Shown: positions 9,191 through 16,561 of the stretch, in pieces
Layout of the letters: each line of letters opens with the position of its first letter
Numbering within the stretch: the first letter of the stretch is position 1
Assembly: GCA_963662705.2 (NCBI GenBank)
Contig: OY759767.1
Location: 4,278,001-4,342,000, forward strand
Origin: JAPPHA01 sp963662705
GTDB lineage: Bacteria; Pseudomonadota; Alphaproteobacteria; Rhodobacterales; Rhodobacteraceae
Direction: 5' to 3'
DNA length: 64,000 nucleotides
Notes under the pieces: generated by a model
What the model was told of the DNA's origin: nothing
Seen by the model: the letters and a program-made list of their open reading frames with translations, nothing else
Databases searched by the model: none
Made by a program: the position numbers and the translations under genes

Positions 9191-9207
9191 CGCGCCGTCA
9201 ACCCATC
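9191..9207. repeat. Right 17-bp inverted repeat of TnpB element
   Basis: CGCGCCGTCAACCCATC starts directly after the tnpB stop codon and mirrors 7774-7790. The region just upstream and this repeat are where the omega RNA scaffold would be expected. Confidence 0.7.
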
Positions 9208-9341
9208 GTTATAAGTCCCATATGATGGAGTCGCCTTCTGAATCAAACCGGCGCCGGTCATGCATCGAGCGGACCAGCAGTCCGGCACGCGGGATATGCG
9301 CTGGGCGTCGACCGGTTCCTAGTCGGTCGCCTCCTCTCTAT

Positions 9342-9357
9342 GTTGTCAATTGACAAC
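9342..9357. promoter_or_regulatory. 16-bp palindromic operator overlapping a TTGACA -35 box
   Basis: GTTGTCAATTGACAAC is a perfect palindrome and contains TTGACA (9350-9355). It lies 37 bases upstream of the ATG of the decayed partner gene at 9394. Position and symmetry suggest autoregulation by the HTH protein encoded at 9642, as in TA operons. The -10 box is weak or unclear (GGTATC about 18 bases on). Confidence 0.6.
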
Positions 9358-9393
9358 TTAATCACCAAGAACTGGTATCTTTTCAAGAAGGCG

Positions 9394-9636
9394 ATGCCCG
9401 AAAAAGGAGGTCGAGGCGGCTCTCACCAAACGTGAGGCGTTCGGATGGCACGTAATCGAACGACACGGGAAAACACACGCCTGGGGGATCTTTCGGTGAC
9501 CATGCAATGACCCGGACTGCCGTTGAAGTGAATTCTGCCAGATGACGGTTAACTCGACGCCCGGAAACCCGGCTCGGCACGCGGCCAAACCCGTGAGTAA
9601 GGCGTTGAACTGCATTATTCTTGACCGGGAAATCCG
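9394..9636 (+). pseudogene. Decayed small partner gene of a TA-like pair
   Basis: From ATG 9394 the frame shifts within the A-run around 9401-9405. In the next frame the conserved pieces VEAALTK, GWHVIERHGKTHAWG and PCNDPDCR can be read, interrupted by TGA codons. These match a small HicA-like or double-stranded-RNA-binding-like family usually encoded directly upstream of an HTH protein of about 190 aa, which is exactly what follows here. The family assignment is from memory of such pairs. The frameshift and two internal stops indicate that this component is dead. Confidence 0.55.
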
Positions 9637-9641
9637 GCACG

Positions 9642-10196
9642 ATGGCAAATTTTGAATTCGATTTGATATTTGAGCTCCCTGGAGGGGAATTCGACGAAAT
9701 GGACCTGTCCGATGCCGTGTTTGCGGCTGGTTTCGAGGATCCGTTAATCGGGAGCGGCCGGCTTCGCGCCGGTCTGCTTTCCATCGCAGTCGATGTCGAA
9801 GGAGGAGCAGCCGAGAGCGTGATCATCGGAACCGCCCGCCGGATCCTGTCAACTCTTCCGAAAGGCACTTCGCTTCGTGAAGTCCGTCCCGACATGGTGA
9901 GCCTTGCGGATGTCGCCGGGAAGCTGAAGGTCAAGAGTCAGGCGTTGCAGAAGCGTGACATGCCGCCACCGTATTTTCCGGGATACTACCGGATGACCGA
10001 AGTGGCGGCCACGATTCAGGCCCAGATGGCGAAGAGTCCCCGCAAACCGCGGCTCGACATTGACGCCGCCCTGCCGTGGTTCGCCGCGGGACAGGGAGCG
10101 CAAAGCGTTAATGCCAGGCTTGCGCTCGACCAGGTTGACCGCGTCTCTCTCGTTTACACGGGACCTGATGAGCCTCCTGCTGCGTACCGTATTTGA
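9642..10196 (+). CDS. HTH-containing TA-like regulator
   Basis: The 184-residue protein starts MANFEFDLIFELPGGEFDE; ATG 9642 is preferred over TTG 9621 because the family homology starts at MANF. The middle (VSLADVAGKLKVKSQALQK, about residues 82-100) looks like a helix-turn-helix that would bind the upstream palindrome. The gene follows the decayed partner by a few bases and probably was the antitoxin or regulator of the pair. The reading frame is intact, so it outlived its partner. Molecular function beyond probable DNA binding is not known to me. Confidence 0.65.
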   Translation: MANFEFDLIFELPGGEFDEMDLSDAVFAAGFEDPLIGSGRLRAGLLSIAVDVEGGAAESVIIGTARRILSTLPKGTSLREVRPDMVSLADVAGKLKVKSQALQKRDMPPPYFPGYYRMTEVAATIQAQMAKSPRKPRLDIDAALPWFAAGQGAQSVNARLALDQVDRVSLVYTGPDEPPAAYRI

Positions 10197-10226
10197 TGAT
10201 TTCCACCCCTTGCCATCCCTCCTTCA

Positions 10227-10268
10227 GGGAATTTTACCGTTGACTGAAACGCATGCGTTTCAGCCTTT
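10227..10268. repeat. Left 42-bp inverted repeat
   Basis: It contains the perfect 20-bp palindrome CTGAAACGCATGCGTTTCAG. It matches the reverse complement of 12855-12896 with four mismatches. Confidence 0.75.
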
Positions 10269-10948
10269 AGATTGAATCCTCGATATTTTCTTGAATATCG
10301 GGCGTGCCGCGGTGACGCTGAAATCGTCCTGCTGCGCCAGCGCACGATCATCGAAACCAGGGCCAGAGGGCGTGTGGACCCCCACCAGGCCGGGGTGGAG
10401 ACGATACGCCATTCCAACAGCTCGATCGCTACATGCAGGCCGAGATCCGAGAAGAGCGTGCGTCCCTCTTCGCGGACGAAAGCCACCGTCGATGGTTTGG
10501 CATCCTGACTGACGGACTGGCCTGACATCGCTGGTCCTACGAACATTGCGACAATCCCTTGGCGCAACCGGAGGACGGAACTCTTCAGCCTGCCAACGGG
10601 ACAATCCTGGCGCGGTGGCTGGATGAAATCGAGAGGATCGGGATTTGAGGAAACGACAACAGCAATGGGCAAACAAGGGGGGGCGCACGATGTGCCCGGG
10701 AATGTTTGACAAGGACAATTCATGACGGGCGTCTGTCGCTCAATCAGCGTACTTCTACCGGCACGCTCGGCTCGAGTGCAAATCAAAGCGGCTTGATTTT
10801 CTCAGTATTTGAGAAAGGCGACGGAAAGCCGAGGAGGTGTTGGGATTCGGTCTCTCTCTTGATGAGGCTAAGGATCTTCTTGGCCAGCTTTGGGACCGGC
10901 TCTCCAAGCCTGAACGGACCGACTCCTCTCAACACGTCAGGCCCGGAA
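10269..10948 (+). other. Degenerate coding sequence, unrecognised
   Basis: One forward frame reads through LDRYMQAEIREERASLFADE and HRRWFGILTDGLA, a TGA, then LAQPEDGTLQPANGTILARW and LDEIERIGI, which has coding character but is broken. Further on, VLGFGLSLDEAKDLLGQLW (about 10838) is another coding-like piece. I do not recognise the families. These may be remains of the element's own genes. Confidence 0.3.
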
Positions 10949-11242
10949 TCATGCCTGCATGTCCGGCAGAACCTTAGCCTCAAGGCTGAAGCCAAGCGCC
11001 GACAGCACATTGGTCAAGGTGCTCAGGCGAGGATCACCCTTTTCGCTCAAAGCCCGGTACAGGGCTTCCCGCGATACACCCGATTCCCTGGCTACATCAG
11101 TCATTCCACGCGCGCGCGCCACCGTGCCAAGAGCGTGGGCAATAAACTTCGGATCGCCCGTCGCGAACGCTTCAGAAATGAGCTCCGCCTGCGCCTCGGG
11201 GGATTTGAGGTGCTCCGCCGGATCAAACCTCCTGGTTTTCAT
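10949..11242 (-). CDS. higA: HigA-type antitoxin (HI1420-like, HTH)
   Basis: The 97-residue protein (MKTRRFDPAEHLKSPEAQ start) contains the XRE-like helix-turn-helix segment GMTDVARESGVSREALYRAL and ends FSLEAKVLPDMQA, typical of the addiction module antidote family next to RelE-like toxins. It starts inside the 3' end of the toxin gene (20-base overlap), giving the toxin-first order usual for HigBA. It should neutralise the toxin and repress the operon. The gene is intact although its toxin carries a nonsense codon. Confidence 0.85.
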   Translation of the reverse strand: MKTRRFDPAEHLKSPEAQAELISEAFATGDPKFIAHALGTVARARGMTDVARESGVSREALYRALSEKGDPRLSTLTNVLSALGFSLEAKVLPDMQA

Positions 11243-11534
11243 CGTCGATCTCCTTTTCCAGTTTTCTGGCCCTGCGAATGTCCCGTGCCTGGGAGCCCTT
11301 GTCACCACCGCAAAGCAATATGATGATCCTTTTGCCACGCATGGCATAGTAGAGCCTGTATCCGGGCCCATGTTGAATCCTGAATTCGCTCACACCGTCG
11401 CCAAGCGATTTTGCGTCGCCAAAAAGCCCGACTTCAACCCGGACCAGCCGCTTTGCGATCGCGTCCCGGGCTTTGTGATCCTAGAGACCGAGAAACCATT
11501 TTCCGAAGACCGGCGTCTGGCGCAGTTCAAACAT
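11223..11534 (-). pseudogene. higB: HigB/RelE-type toxin with amber codon
   Basis: Reading from ATG 11534 gives MFELRQTPVFGKWFLGL, then TAG (11483-11481), then DHKARDAIAKRLVRVEVG and onward to EFRIQHGPGYRLYYAMRGK and IIILLCGGDK, which are the hallmarks of the HI1419/RelE toxin family. Family members have LRD where this gene has L-stop-D, so a single A-to-T change in an AGG codon would explain the stop. Apart from this codon the 104-codon frame is intact, including the C-terminal overlap with the antitoxin. The toxin is probably inactive unless the amber codon is suppressed. Confidence 0.8.
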
Positions 11535-11536
11535 GT

Positions 11537-11552
11537 GTAACTTATACGTTAC
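11537..11552 (-). promoter_or_regulatory. Operator-like inverted repeat over -10 of higBA
   Basis: GTAAC-GTATAA-GTTAC on the minus strand forms a 5-bp inverted repeat around a TATAAG -10-like box just upstream of the toxin ATG. The spacing implies a leaderless or very short-leader transcript repressed by the antitoxin. Confidence 0.5.
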
Positions 11553-11768
11553 GTCGCCCTGGTTGCCAACAAAACGTAATCGGGTTGCATGGAAGGCGGC
11601 GGACGCGCAACTCATTCACGTTTCTTTTGGCTGTTCATCGCAACAGTTCAATCCCGTGTTTTCCAGGGCCCACGACTTGCGGTTCACGGTCGATCGGGTA
11701 GGCAAGATAAATCGGCCAATTCGCATCAGGGCGCCAGGACATCCTCGACCTGTGCAGACGACGGGAAC

Positions 11769-12605
11769 ATGCGGCATCACTATATTCCACAATGGCTGTT
11801 GCGGAACATCCAGGATTCAAACGGGAAGATCCACGGCTTCCGTAAGGCAGACCCGGACCGGGGCATCTTCACCACCACCCCGAAAAACCTCATGGTCGAG
11901 AAACAATTCTACACCCTTCGTGGTGAATCCGGTGCAGCCAGGCAAAAGGCGGAGGAAGAGTATTCGAGACGCGAAACTCTGGCAAAGCCTGTCGCGGACA
12001 AAGTCATATCAGCGGCACGAAACAACGCCCGACCGTGTCTCACGCCCAGGGAAAGACTGTACATCCATTTGTTTCACTGCGACACCTGGAGGCGGACACC
12101 CGATGTCGCGGCCGAAAAAAGAGAGCTCAATGGACCTTTCGATCTCGATGCATTTCTCGAGTCGTATGGCAAGGAACGCAATCTGAATGACGACGACATC
12201 GCGTTCGTCCGCGACCACATTCTCGATCCGGACACACGGCAGGTCATCGATCACGACGCGCGTGTCAGGGCATCCGCTGGTCCGCCCACGCCAGATGTCT
12301 TCGGATATCTTGGAGGCATGGGGCTCGGAATTGCCCGAATCGCAAAACCGGGCAAGAGTTTCGTCATCGGCAGTTACGCTCTTGCGTTCGCGAAGTACCG
12401 AGGGGAGAACCACTTTTGGCTCCCGATTTCGCACGATGTCGCCGTAGAGCCGTACGGTTTTGCCGGAACCGAAACACTCGTGGAACTGAACGATGATTGT
12501 GTCAGGTCCATCAACGAAGCCTCTTTTCGAGAAAGCAGCATCGTCGCGGCGCGTTCCGAACAGCTTCTGCGTTCACTTGCCAGCCGGTTCGGTTACACTT
12601 TGTGA
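11769..12605 (+). CDS. DUF4238 domain protein
   Basis: The 278-residue protein starts with the DUF4238 hallmark MRHHYIPQWLLRNIQDSNGK, continues with the conserved KNLMVEKQFYTL segment, and has an arginine-rich middle (LTPRERLYIHLFHCDTWRR). ATG 11769 is chosen because homology begins at this methionine. Members of this family are widespread, often plasmid- or island-borne, and lack a firm biochemical function. Here the gene is cargo between the 42-bp inverted repeats, next to a HigBA module. The frame is intact. Confidence 0.8.
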   Translation: MRHHYIPQWLLRNIQDSNGKIHGFRKADPDRGIFTTTPKNLMVEKQFYTLRGESGAARQKAEEEYSRRETLAKPVADKVISAARNNARPCLTPRERLYIHLFHCDTWRRTPDVAAEKRELNGPFDLDAFLESYGKERNLNDDDIAFVRDHILDPDTRQVIDHDARVRASAGPPTPDVFGYLGGMGLGIARIAKPGKSFVIGSYALAFAKYRGENHFWLPISHDVAVEPYGFAGTETLVELNDDCVRSINEASFRESSIVAARSEQLLRSLASRFGYTL

Positions 12606-12854
12606 GAACGCTGGTAAACGGTTTGGATTTTGTTAACCGCATATGGCCCTCGGTATAAATCGGCCAGCACGACGTAAATCAAGGGGATATGTACTTGACT
12701 GAACGACGGGAGGCCCCTTTTGGCTCCGCACCTTGTGCGGCTTTGGCCGGCGGCGAAAGGCCCGACTTCAAAGAGCCATGGCGTGAGGGATTGGCGCATC
12801 TGTACGGCGAGAAGCGTTTTCGTTGGCAACCTCGATGACTCGCGAAATCAATTG

Positions 12855-12896
12855 AAAGGCTGAAACACATGCGTTTCGGTCAACGGTATACTTCCC
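12855..12896. repeat. Right 42-bp inverted repeat
   Basis: It is the inverted partner of 10227-10268, with GAAACACATGCGTTTC in place of the perfect palindrome. The 12606-12854 stretch inside it holds one coding-like piece (RPDFKEPWREGLAHLYGEKR) that I cannot assign. Confidence 0.75.
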
Positions 12897-12961
12897 TCCT
12901 TTAACCTGTCGGCGTTTAGGTAAGGTCCAAACCACGGGCAGGGCAGCGGGACGAAATAACC

Positions 12962-13957
12962 ATGGACATCATTCGCAGACCCGGAAACACGTCAACACCG
13001 GAGTCCATCGTCCAGGCGGCCGCGGAGACTGTGCCGGCCCAGGTTTCCCACTGCGGACCTGAAGCGCAAGAAATCCGGCTTTTGTTCTTCGCCGCGCAGA
13101 CCCGCAACCCGAATACCAGCGCGGCTTATGCCCGGGCAGACCATCGGTTGTTCGACTGCTCATCGAGCATGGCAGCCTCGACGTTCGGGAAGTCCGGCAG
13201 GTTCGCATCGCCGCCTGGTTGGAATCCCCCAAACGCGAGGCCTCGCGCCCGACCGTCAAATTGGAACTCGCGGCGATCCGGCGCCTCTTCGACTGGTGGA
13301 CCGTCCGCCAGGTGGTCCCGATCTCGCCGGAGGCCGCGGCGCGCGAACCGAAGCATTCCGTCCGGTACGGCAAGACACCGGTACTCCCCCCCGCCGGGTG
13401 CCGGCGCTTCCTGCGGTCGATTCCGGTGGAGACTATCGGTGGCCTGCGGGACCGGGCGTTTGTCGCTGTCATGACCTATGGTTTCGCGCGGGTCTCCGGA
13501 GCGCTTATCATGAACGTGAAAGACGTCTTCCACATGGAGGGCCGACTCTGGCTACGCCTGCACGAAAAGGGCGGAAAAGCACCCGAAATCCTTGCCACAA
13601 TAACTCGGAATTGTATCTCTCGGCCAATGTCGCGGAAACCGGGATCCACGGTGACTGCCAAGGTCCCCTCTTCCGCTCTCTCAACCGCGACGGCTCGCTT
13701 GCGGGCCCACGCTTCTGCCGGCACATTGCCAGGGAGATGCTCGCAAGGCGTGCCCGGGCAGCGGAGATCACGACGCCCGTCTGCAATCACTCGTTCGGGG
13801 CATCCGGAATCACCGCCTACCTTGAGAACCCGGAAATGCGGATCGAGCTGGCCCAGCACCTTGCGGGTCGCGCTAAAGCGGAGACAACGAAGCTCGACGA
13901 CTGGTGCGAGGAACGCGTCTCGCTCGACGAGATTGAGCGGTTCGGAATTTGTAGTCG
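12962..13957 (+). pseudogene. Tyrosine-type site-specific integrase, decayed
   Basis: Three frames together give a XerD-like recombinase: TRNPNTSAAYARA, then SRPTVKLELAAIRRLFDWW and the FARVSGAL arginine region, then RLHEKGGK, CNHSFGASGITAYL and a C-terminus ending EERVSLDEIERFGI. Frame changes occur near 13155 and 13590. Catalytic residues are also lost: the HxxR motif reads HSFG, the second histidine site reads AGRAKAETT, and the nucleophile position reads LDD where LYD is expected. It marks an old integration event at the edge of the TA island. Relics of the same family occur at 18795 and 59953. Confidence 0.8.
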
Positions 13958-14053
13958 AGCTACGGGATCTGGTCTGGAGCAAGAAGTGTGCCGCGGATAG
14001 CGAATTGGAAAAGAGTTGGATCCCTTAATTCTCCATCCCTTCGACCCCAGGTT

Positions 14054-14197
14054 CAAATAGCGGAGTGCGTCGATCACCTTGCCGACCCCCTTGGGATCGT
14101 GGCGAAGGACGTGGCGCCATTTCTCGAACCAGGCCGTGCCTTCCGCGCTGTCCGGACCGAAGGCGGTATCGGCCGCGGCCTTCAAATGTTGGGCTGA
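14054..14197 (-). pseudogene. ISKra4-type transposase fragment
   Basis: On the minus strand the segment HLKAAADTAFGPDSAEG, KWRHVLRHDPKGVGKVIDAL resembles the central part of ISKra4 family transposases. It is short and without its catalytic ends. A larger C-terminal piece of the same family lies at 54685-55062. The rest of 13958-14438 holds nothing I can identify. Confidence 0.45.
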
Positions 14198-14438
14198 GTG
14201 AGCGCTATGCCGAATTCGGCATAGCCGATCTTCAGTTTGATTGCGGAATCTTCACCTGTTCCGGGCCCGCAAGCCGAAGTCGGGAACCACCAAAATCCCT
14301 GGGCTCAAACGGCAGCCCTTTCCATGCTGAGTTCGTGTAGGCCACGTTGAAGGGCAATTCGAGGAGCCAACAAGGGACATACCACGAGGCCAATCGCCAC
14401 AAACGATCCCACCGAATTTTGGTGGTTCCCTTTGCGGA

Positions 14439-15023
14439 TCATTCTGCGGCGGCCAGCGAGGGAATCCCGGTGACATCGATATTACGAACGGCGTGCCATG
14501 CGTCATAGGCTCCTTGCATCCTGATCCAAACCAGAGGCGAATTCCCGAATAACTTGGCGAGGCGCACGGCAACCTCGGGACTGACGGGTTTGCGTCCAGC
14601 CAGAACGTCATGCAGGTGCTGGCGCGAGATGCCGAGCATCCGCGCAATCTCGGACTTGGGTTTTCCGGTCTCCGGTATCACATCCTCGCGGAGAAGTTCG
14701 CCCGGATGCGTCGGGCAGCGGTCGGGGTTGCGGTTCATCCTCATCTCCTGGTGATATTGTTCGAATTCCACTGCAAAGGCGTCGCCATCGCGAAACCCGA
14801 AGGTGATGCACCACGGTCCATTCACATGGACAGTGTAGCGCGCCCGGCCGCCTTCTCTCAGCACGTGAAAATTGAAGTCGGGAAGATTCATGTCCTCAGG
14901 CAAGGTCGCGGCATCAAGGGCGTCCAACCTCCGCAGGATGCGTTTGTGGAATCGCGCGTCAATCTTCGACTTCCCCGTTTCCCATAGGGCTTTCAGTTGC
15001 TTGTTCGCGAAGGTCTTTATCAT
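14439..15023 (-). CDS. HigB-HigA toxin-antitoxin fusion by stop loss
   Basis: A single 194-residue frame joins two proteins normally made separately. Residues 1-92 are a HigB/RelE toxin (MIKTFANKQLKALWETGK, WCITFGFRDGDAFAVEFEQYH); the rest is a HigA antitoxin (MNRNPDRCPTHPGELLRED, GISRQHLHDVLAGRKPVSPE). At the junction the codon CAG (14750-14748) sits where a TAG would end the toxin. The surrounding bases CAGGAG ATGAGGATG still look like the antitoxin ribosome-binding site and start. A T-to-C change therefore probably created the fusion. The antitoxin can still start at ATG 14744 or 14738. The fused toxin may be held inactive in cis. Confidence 0.85.
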   Translation of the reverse strand: MIKTFANKQLKALWETGKSKIDARFHKRILRRLDALDAATLPEDMNLPDFNFHVLREGGRARYTVHVNGPWCITFGFRDGDAFAVEFEQYHQEMRMNRNPDRCPTHPGELLREDVIPETGKPKSEIARMLGISRQHLHDVLAGRKPVSPEVAVRLAKLFGNSPLVWIRMQGAYDAWHAVRNIDVTGIPSLAAAE

Positions 15024-15028
15024 GCCTA

Positions 15029-15057
15029 TATGTAGCCTAATAGATGACATGTGTAAA
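15029..15057 (-). promoter_or_regulatory. Sigma70-like promoter of the HigB-HigA fusion
   Basis: On the minus strand TTTACA (15057-15052) and TACATA (15034-15029) are separated by exactly 17 bases. The -10 lies about 5 bases from the ATG, so the transcript would be leaderless. Confidence 0.6.
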
Positions 15058-15412
15058 TCAACGGCTTACAGGGGTTTGGCGACCGATCCAGTCTTCGAAG
15101 AATTTCGGATATTCGCCATCCAAAGAACCAACGCGAGCCATTGCAAGCCGCCAATCGCAGCGTGATCCCGTGAATTTTTGGTGGTGCCCCACGAGTTCGA
15201 TGAAACCCTTTCCGAATACCGGTCGTTTCGGGACGTAAGCTGAGAGGAACGTTAGACCATCATGAGGATCCGTATTCGTTGATACGCCGATAGGCTGCCG
15301 CGGGATGAAGATGGGATTGCAGAAATCGTCGGGCCGATTCGAACAACGACGCGTGCCGTGCTTTTCGTGGAAGCGAATGTCTGATATATGCTTGTGATAT
15401 GCTCAAAACTGT
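15058..15412. other. Intergenic, nothing recognised
   Basis: I see no open frame with family resemblance and no strong structure here, only the upstream region of the VapBC module near the right end. Confidence 0.4.
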
Positions 15413-15428
15413 TTGAAAGGAGAATTCC

Positions 15429-15661
15429 GTGGCTGCGACGGCAAAGCTTTTCACCAATGGCCGCAGCCAGGGGCCGTGCGCATTCCCAAGGATCTGGCGT
15501 TCGAAGGCATCAATGAGGTTTCGGTTCGCAAGGTAGGCAACAAGCTAATCCTGGAACCGGTTCGAAAGACGTGGACCAGTTTCGCACAGGAAGAGGCTGC
15601 CGATCCGGAATTCATGGCGGATCGCGTCGAACTTCTTGAAACCGGCCGGGTGACGTTTTGA
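15429..15661 (+). pseudogene. vapB: VapB-type antitoxin (SpoVT/AbrB) with frameshift
   Basis: AAGGAG is followed by GTG 15429, which starts MAATAKLFTNGRSQ, the normal VapB N-terminus. The frame then breaks at the G-run 15470-15473, where two extra bases are present compared with the expected SQAVRIP. The downstream frame continues normally (AVRIPKDLAFEGINEVSVRK to ETGRVTF) and overlaps the toxin start. A weak TTG at 15413 opens a frame that reaches the C-terminal part, so a toxin-binding fragment might still be made. Otherwise the antitoxin is truncated at about 34 residues. Confidence 0.8.
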
Positions 15662-16074
15662 CCAACTTCATGCTCGATACTGACACCTGCAGTTACATCA
15701 TGACAGAACAGTCTCCCGCGCTCCTGCATTCGATGCAGGCCAAGGTAGAAGCTGGCGATGACATCTGCATATCCGTCATCACGTATGCTGAACTTCGCCT
15801 CGGCGCCGCGCGGTCGCAGGCACGGAGAAAGTATGATCGCCTGATCGATGCGTTATCCGATCGGTTGGACTTCATTGCGGACTGGTCGATCAAGGAGGCT
15901 GATCTGTTCGCGACGTTGCAAGCTGCGCTGATGGGACAGGGGATACCGATTGGAACCAATGACGCAATGATTGCGGCTCATGCCCGCTCGTTGGATGCTG
16001 TTCTGGTCACCAACAACCATCGCCATTTCTCAAGGATTGAGGGTTTGGCTCTTGAAAACTGGTTGGATACGTAA
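15658..16074 (+). CDS. vapC: VapC PIN-domain toxin
   Basis: The 138-residue PIN ribonuclease has its acidic residues in place: LDTDTCSYIM near the start, YAELRLGAA, GTNDAMIAAHA and a final VLVTNNHRHFSRI. TTG 15658 overlaps the antitoxin stop; ATG 15670 is an alternative start just before LDTD. VapC toxins cut specific structured RNAs such as initiator tRNA. The toxin is intact while its antitoxin is frameshifted, an unusual state unless the toxin is unexpressed or neutralised by another antitoxin of the island. Confidence 0.9.
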   Translation: MTNFMLDTDTCSYIMTEQSPALLHSMQAKVEAGDDICISVITYAELRLGAARSQARRKYDRLIDALSDRLDFIADWSIKEADLFATLQAALMGQGIPIGTNDAMIAAHARSLDAVLVTNNHRHFSRIEGLALENWLDT

Positions 16075-16291
16075 GGGCTTGTGTCGATAGTTTGACAGAC
16101 CCTGCGACGGCCGGAACCCCTGGCCGCGTCGGTAGATACAACGATCAGCAGGAAGCTGGCCTCGGGCTCAGATGTGCGGCCGTCACGACATCATTTTGGA
16201 AAGCGAGACGTAACGGGCTAGCCGTCCCGCGAGCCTGACATGGGCGTTTCCTCCTTTGCTGACATTCGAGTAAAAGGACGGCATCGAAAGC

Positions 16292-16561
16292 ATGAACGGG
16301 ACTTCCACTATGGCCGTGCTGACCGTACGCAACGTTCCCGACGAGGTTCATCGCGCCCTGCGTGTTCGGGCCGCCCATCGCGGTCGCAGCACCGAGGCGG
16401 AGGTTCGCGCCATCCTGGAAGAAACGGTCCTGCCGGAAGGACGGGTCGCTTTGGGGTCGCTGTTGACCGCGGTCGGCCAGCGCGCCAAGTTGACCGATGA
16501 CGAGTCGGCAGGCTTTGCCCGGCGCGACAGCGCGACAGCCATACCTCTCGATCTCGAATGA
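16292..16561 (+). CDS. fitA: FitA-type ribbon-helix-helix antitoxin
   Basis: The protein of 83-89 residues contains the FitA N-terminus AVLTVRNVPDEVHRALRVRA, which forms the ribbon-helix-helix, and a C-terminal toxin-binding tail. Starts at ATG 16292 and ATG 16310 are both possible; homology begins at the second. Its stop overlaps the toxin start by four bases. It should bind the paired PIN toxin and repress the operon. Confidence 0.85.
   Translation: MNGTSTMAVLTVRNVPDEVHRALRVRAAHRGRSTEAEVRAILEETVLPEGRVALGSLLTAVGQRAKLTDDESAGFARRDSATAIPLDLE

Larger units (their letters stand above)
7774..9207. mobile_element. Stand-alone TnpB element (IS200/IS605-related)
   Basis: An intact tnpB gene lies between 17-bp perfect inverted repeats at 7774-7790 and 9191-9207. 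No tnpA-type Y1 transposase is seen, so mobilisation would need a helper. IS605-type elements normally lack terminal inverted repeats and use subterminal hairpins instead, so the repeats may not be the true ends; a 10-bp hairpin at 7912-7939 could be the left-end hairpin. The boundaries are therefore uncertain. Confidence 0.6.
10227..12896. mobile_element. Putative 2.67-kb element bounded by 42-bp inverted repeats
   Basis: Segments 10227-10268 and 12855-12896 are inverted copies of each other (38 of 42 bases identical). Directly outside them lie TCCTTCA (10220-10226) and TCCTTTA (12897-12903), a 6-of-7 match in direct orientation that looks like an aged target duplication. Inside are a HigBA module, a DUF4238 gene and degenerate coding sequence. 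No recognisable transposase remains, so the element is either dead or mobilised in trans. The family is unknown. Confidence 0.5.

Noticed and set aside
9249..9262. Self-complementary ACCGGCGCCGGT as right-end hairpin of the TnpB element
   Set aside because: No loop and a common GC-rich palindrome; does not resemble an IS605 right-end structure.
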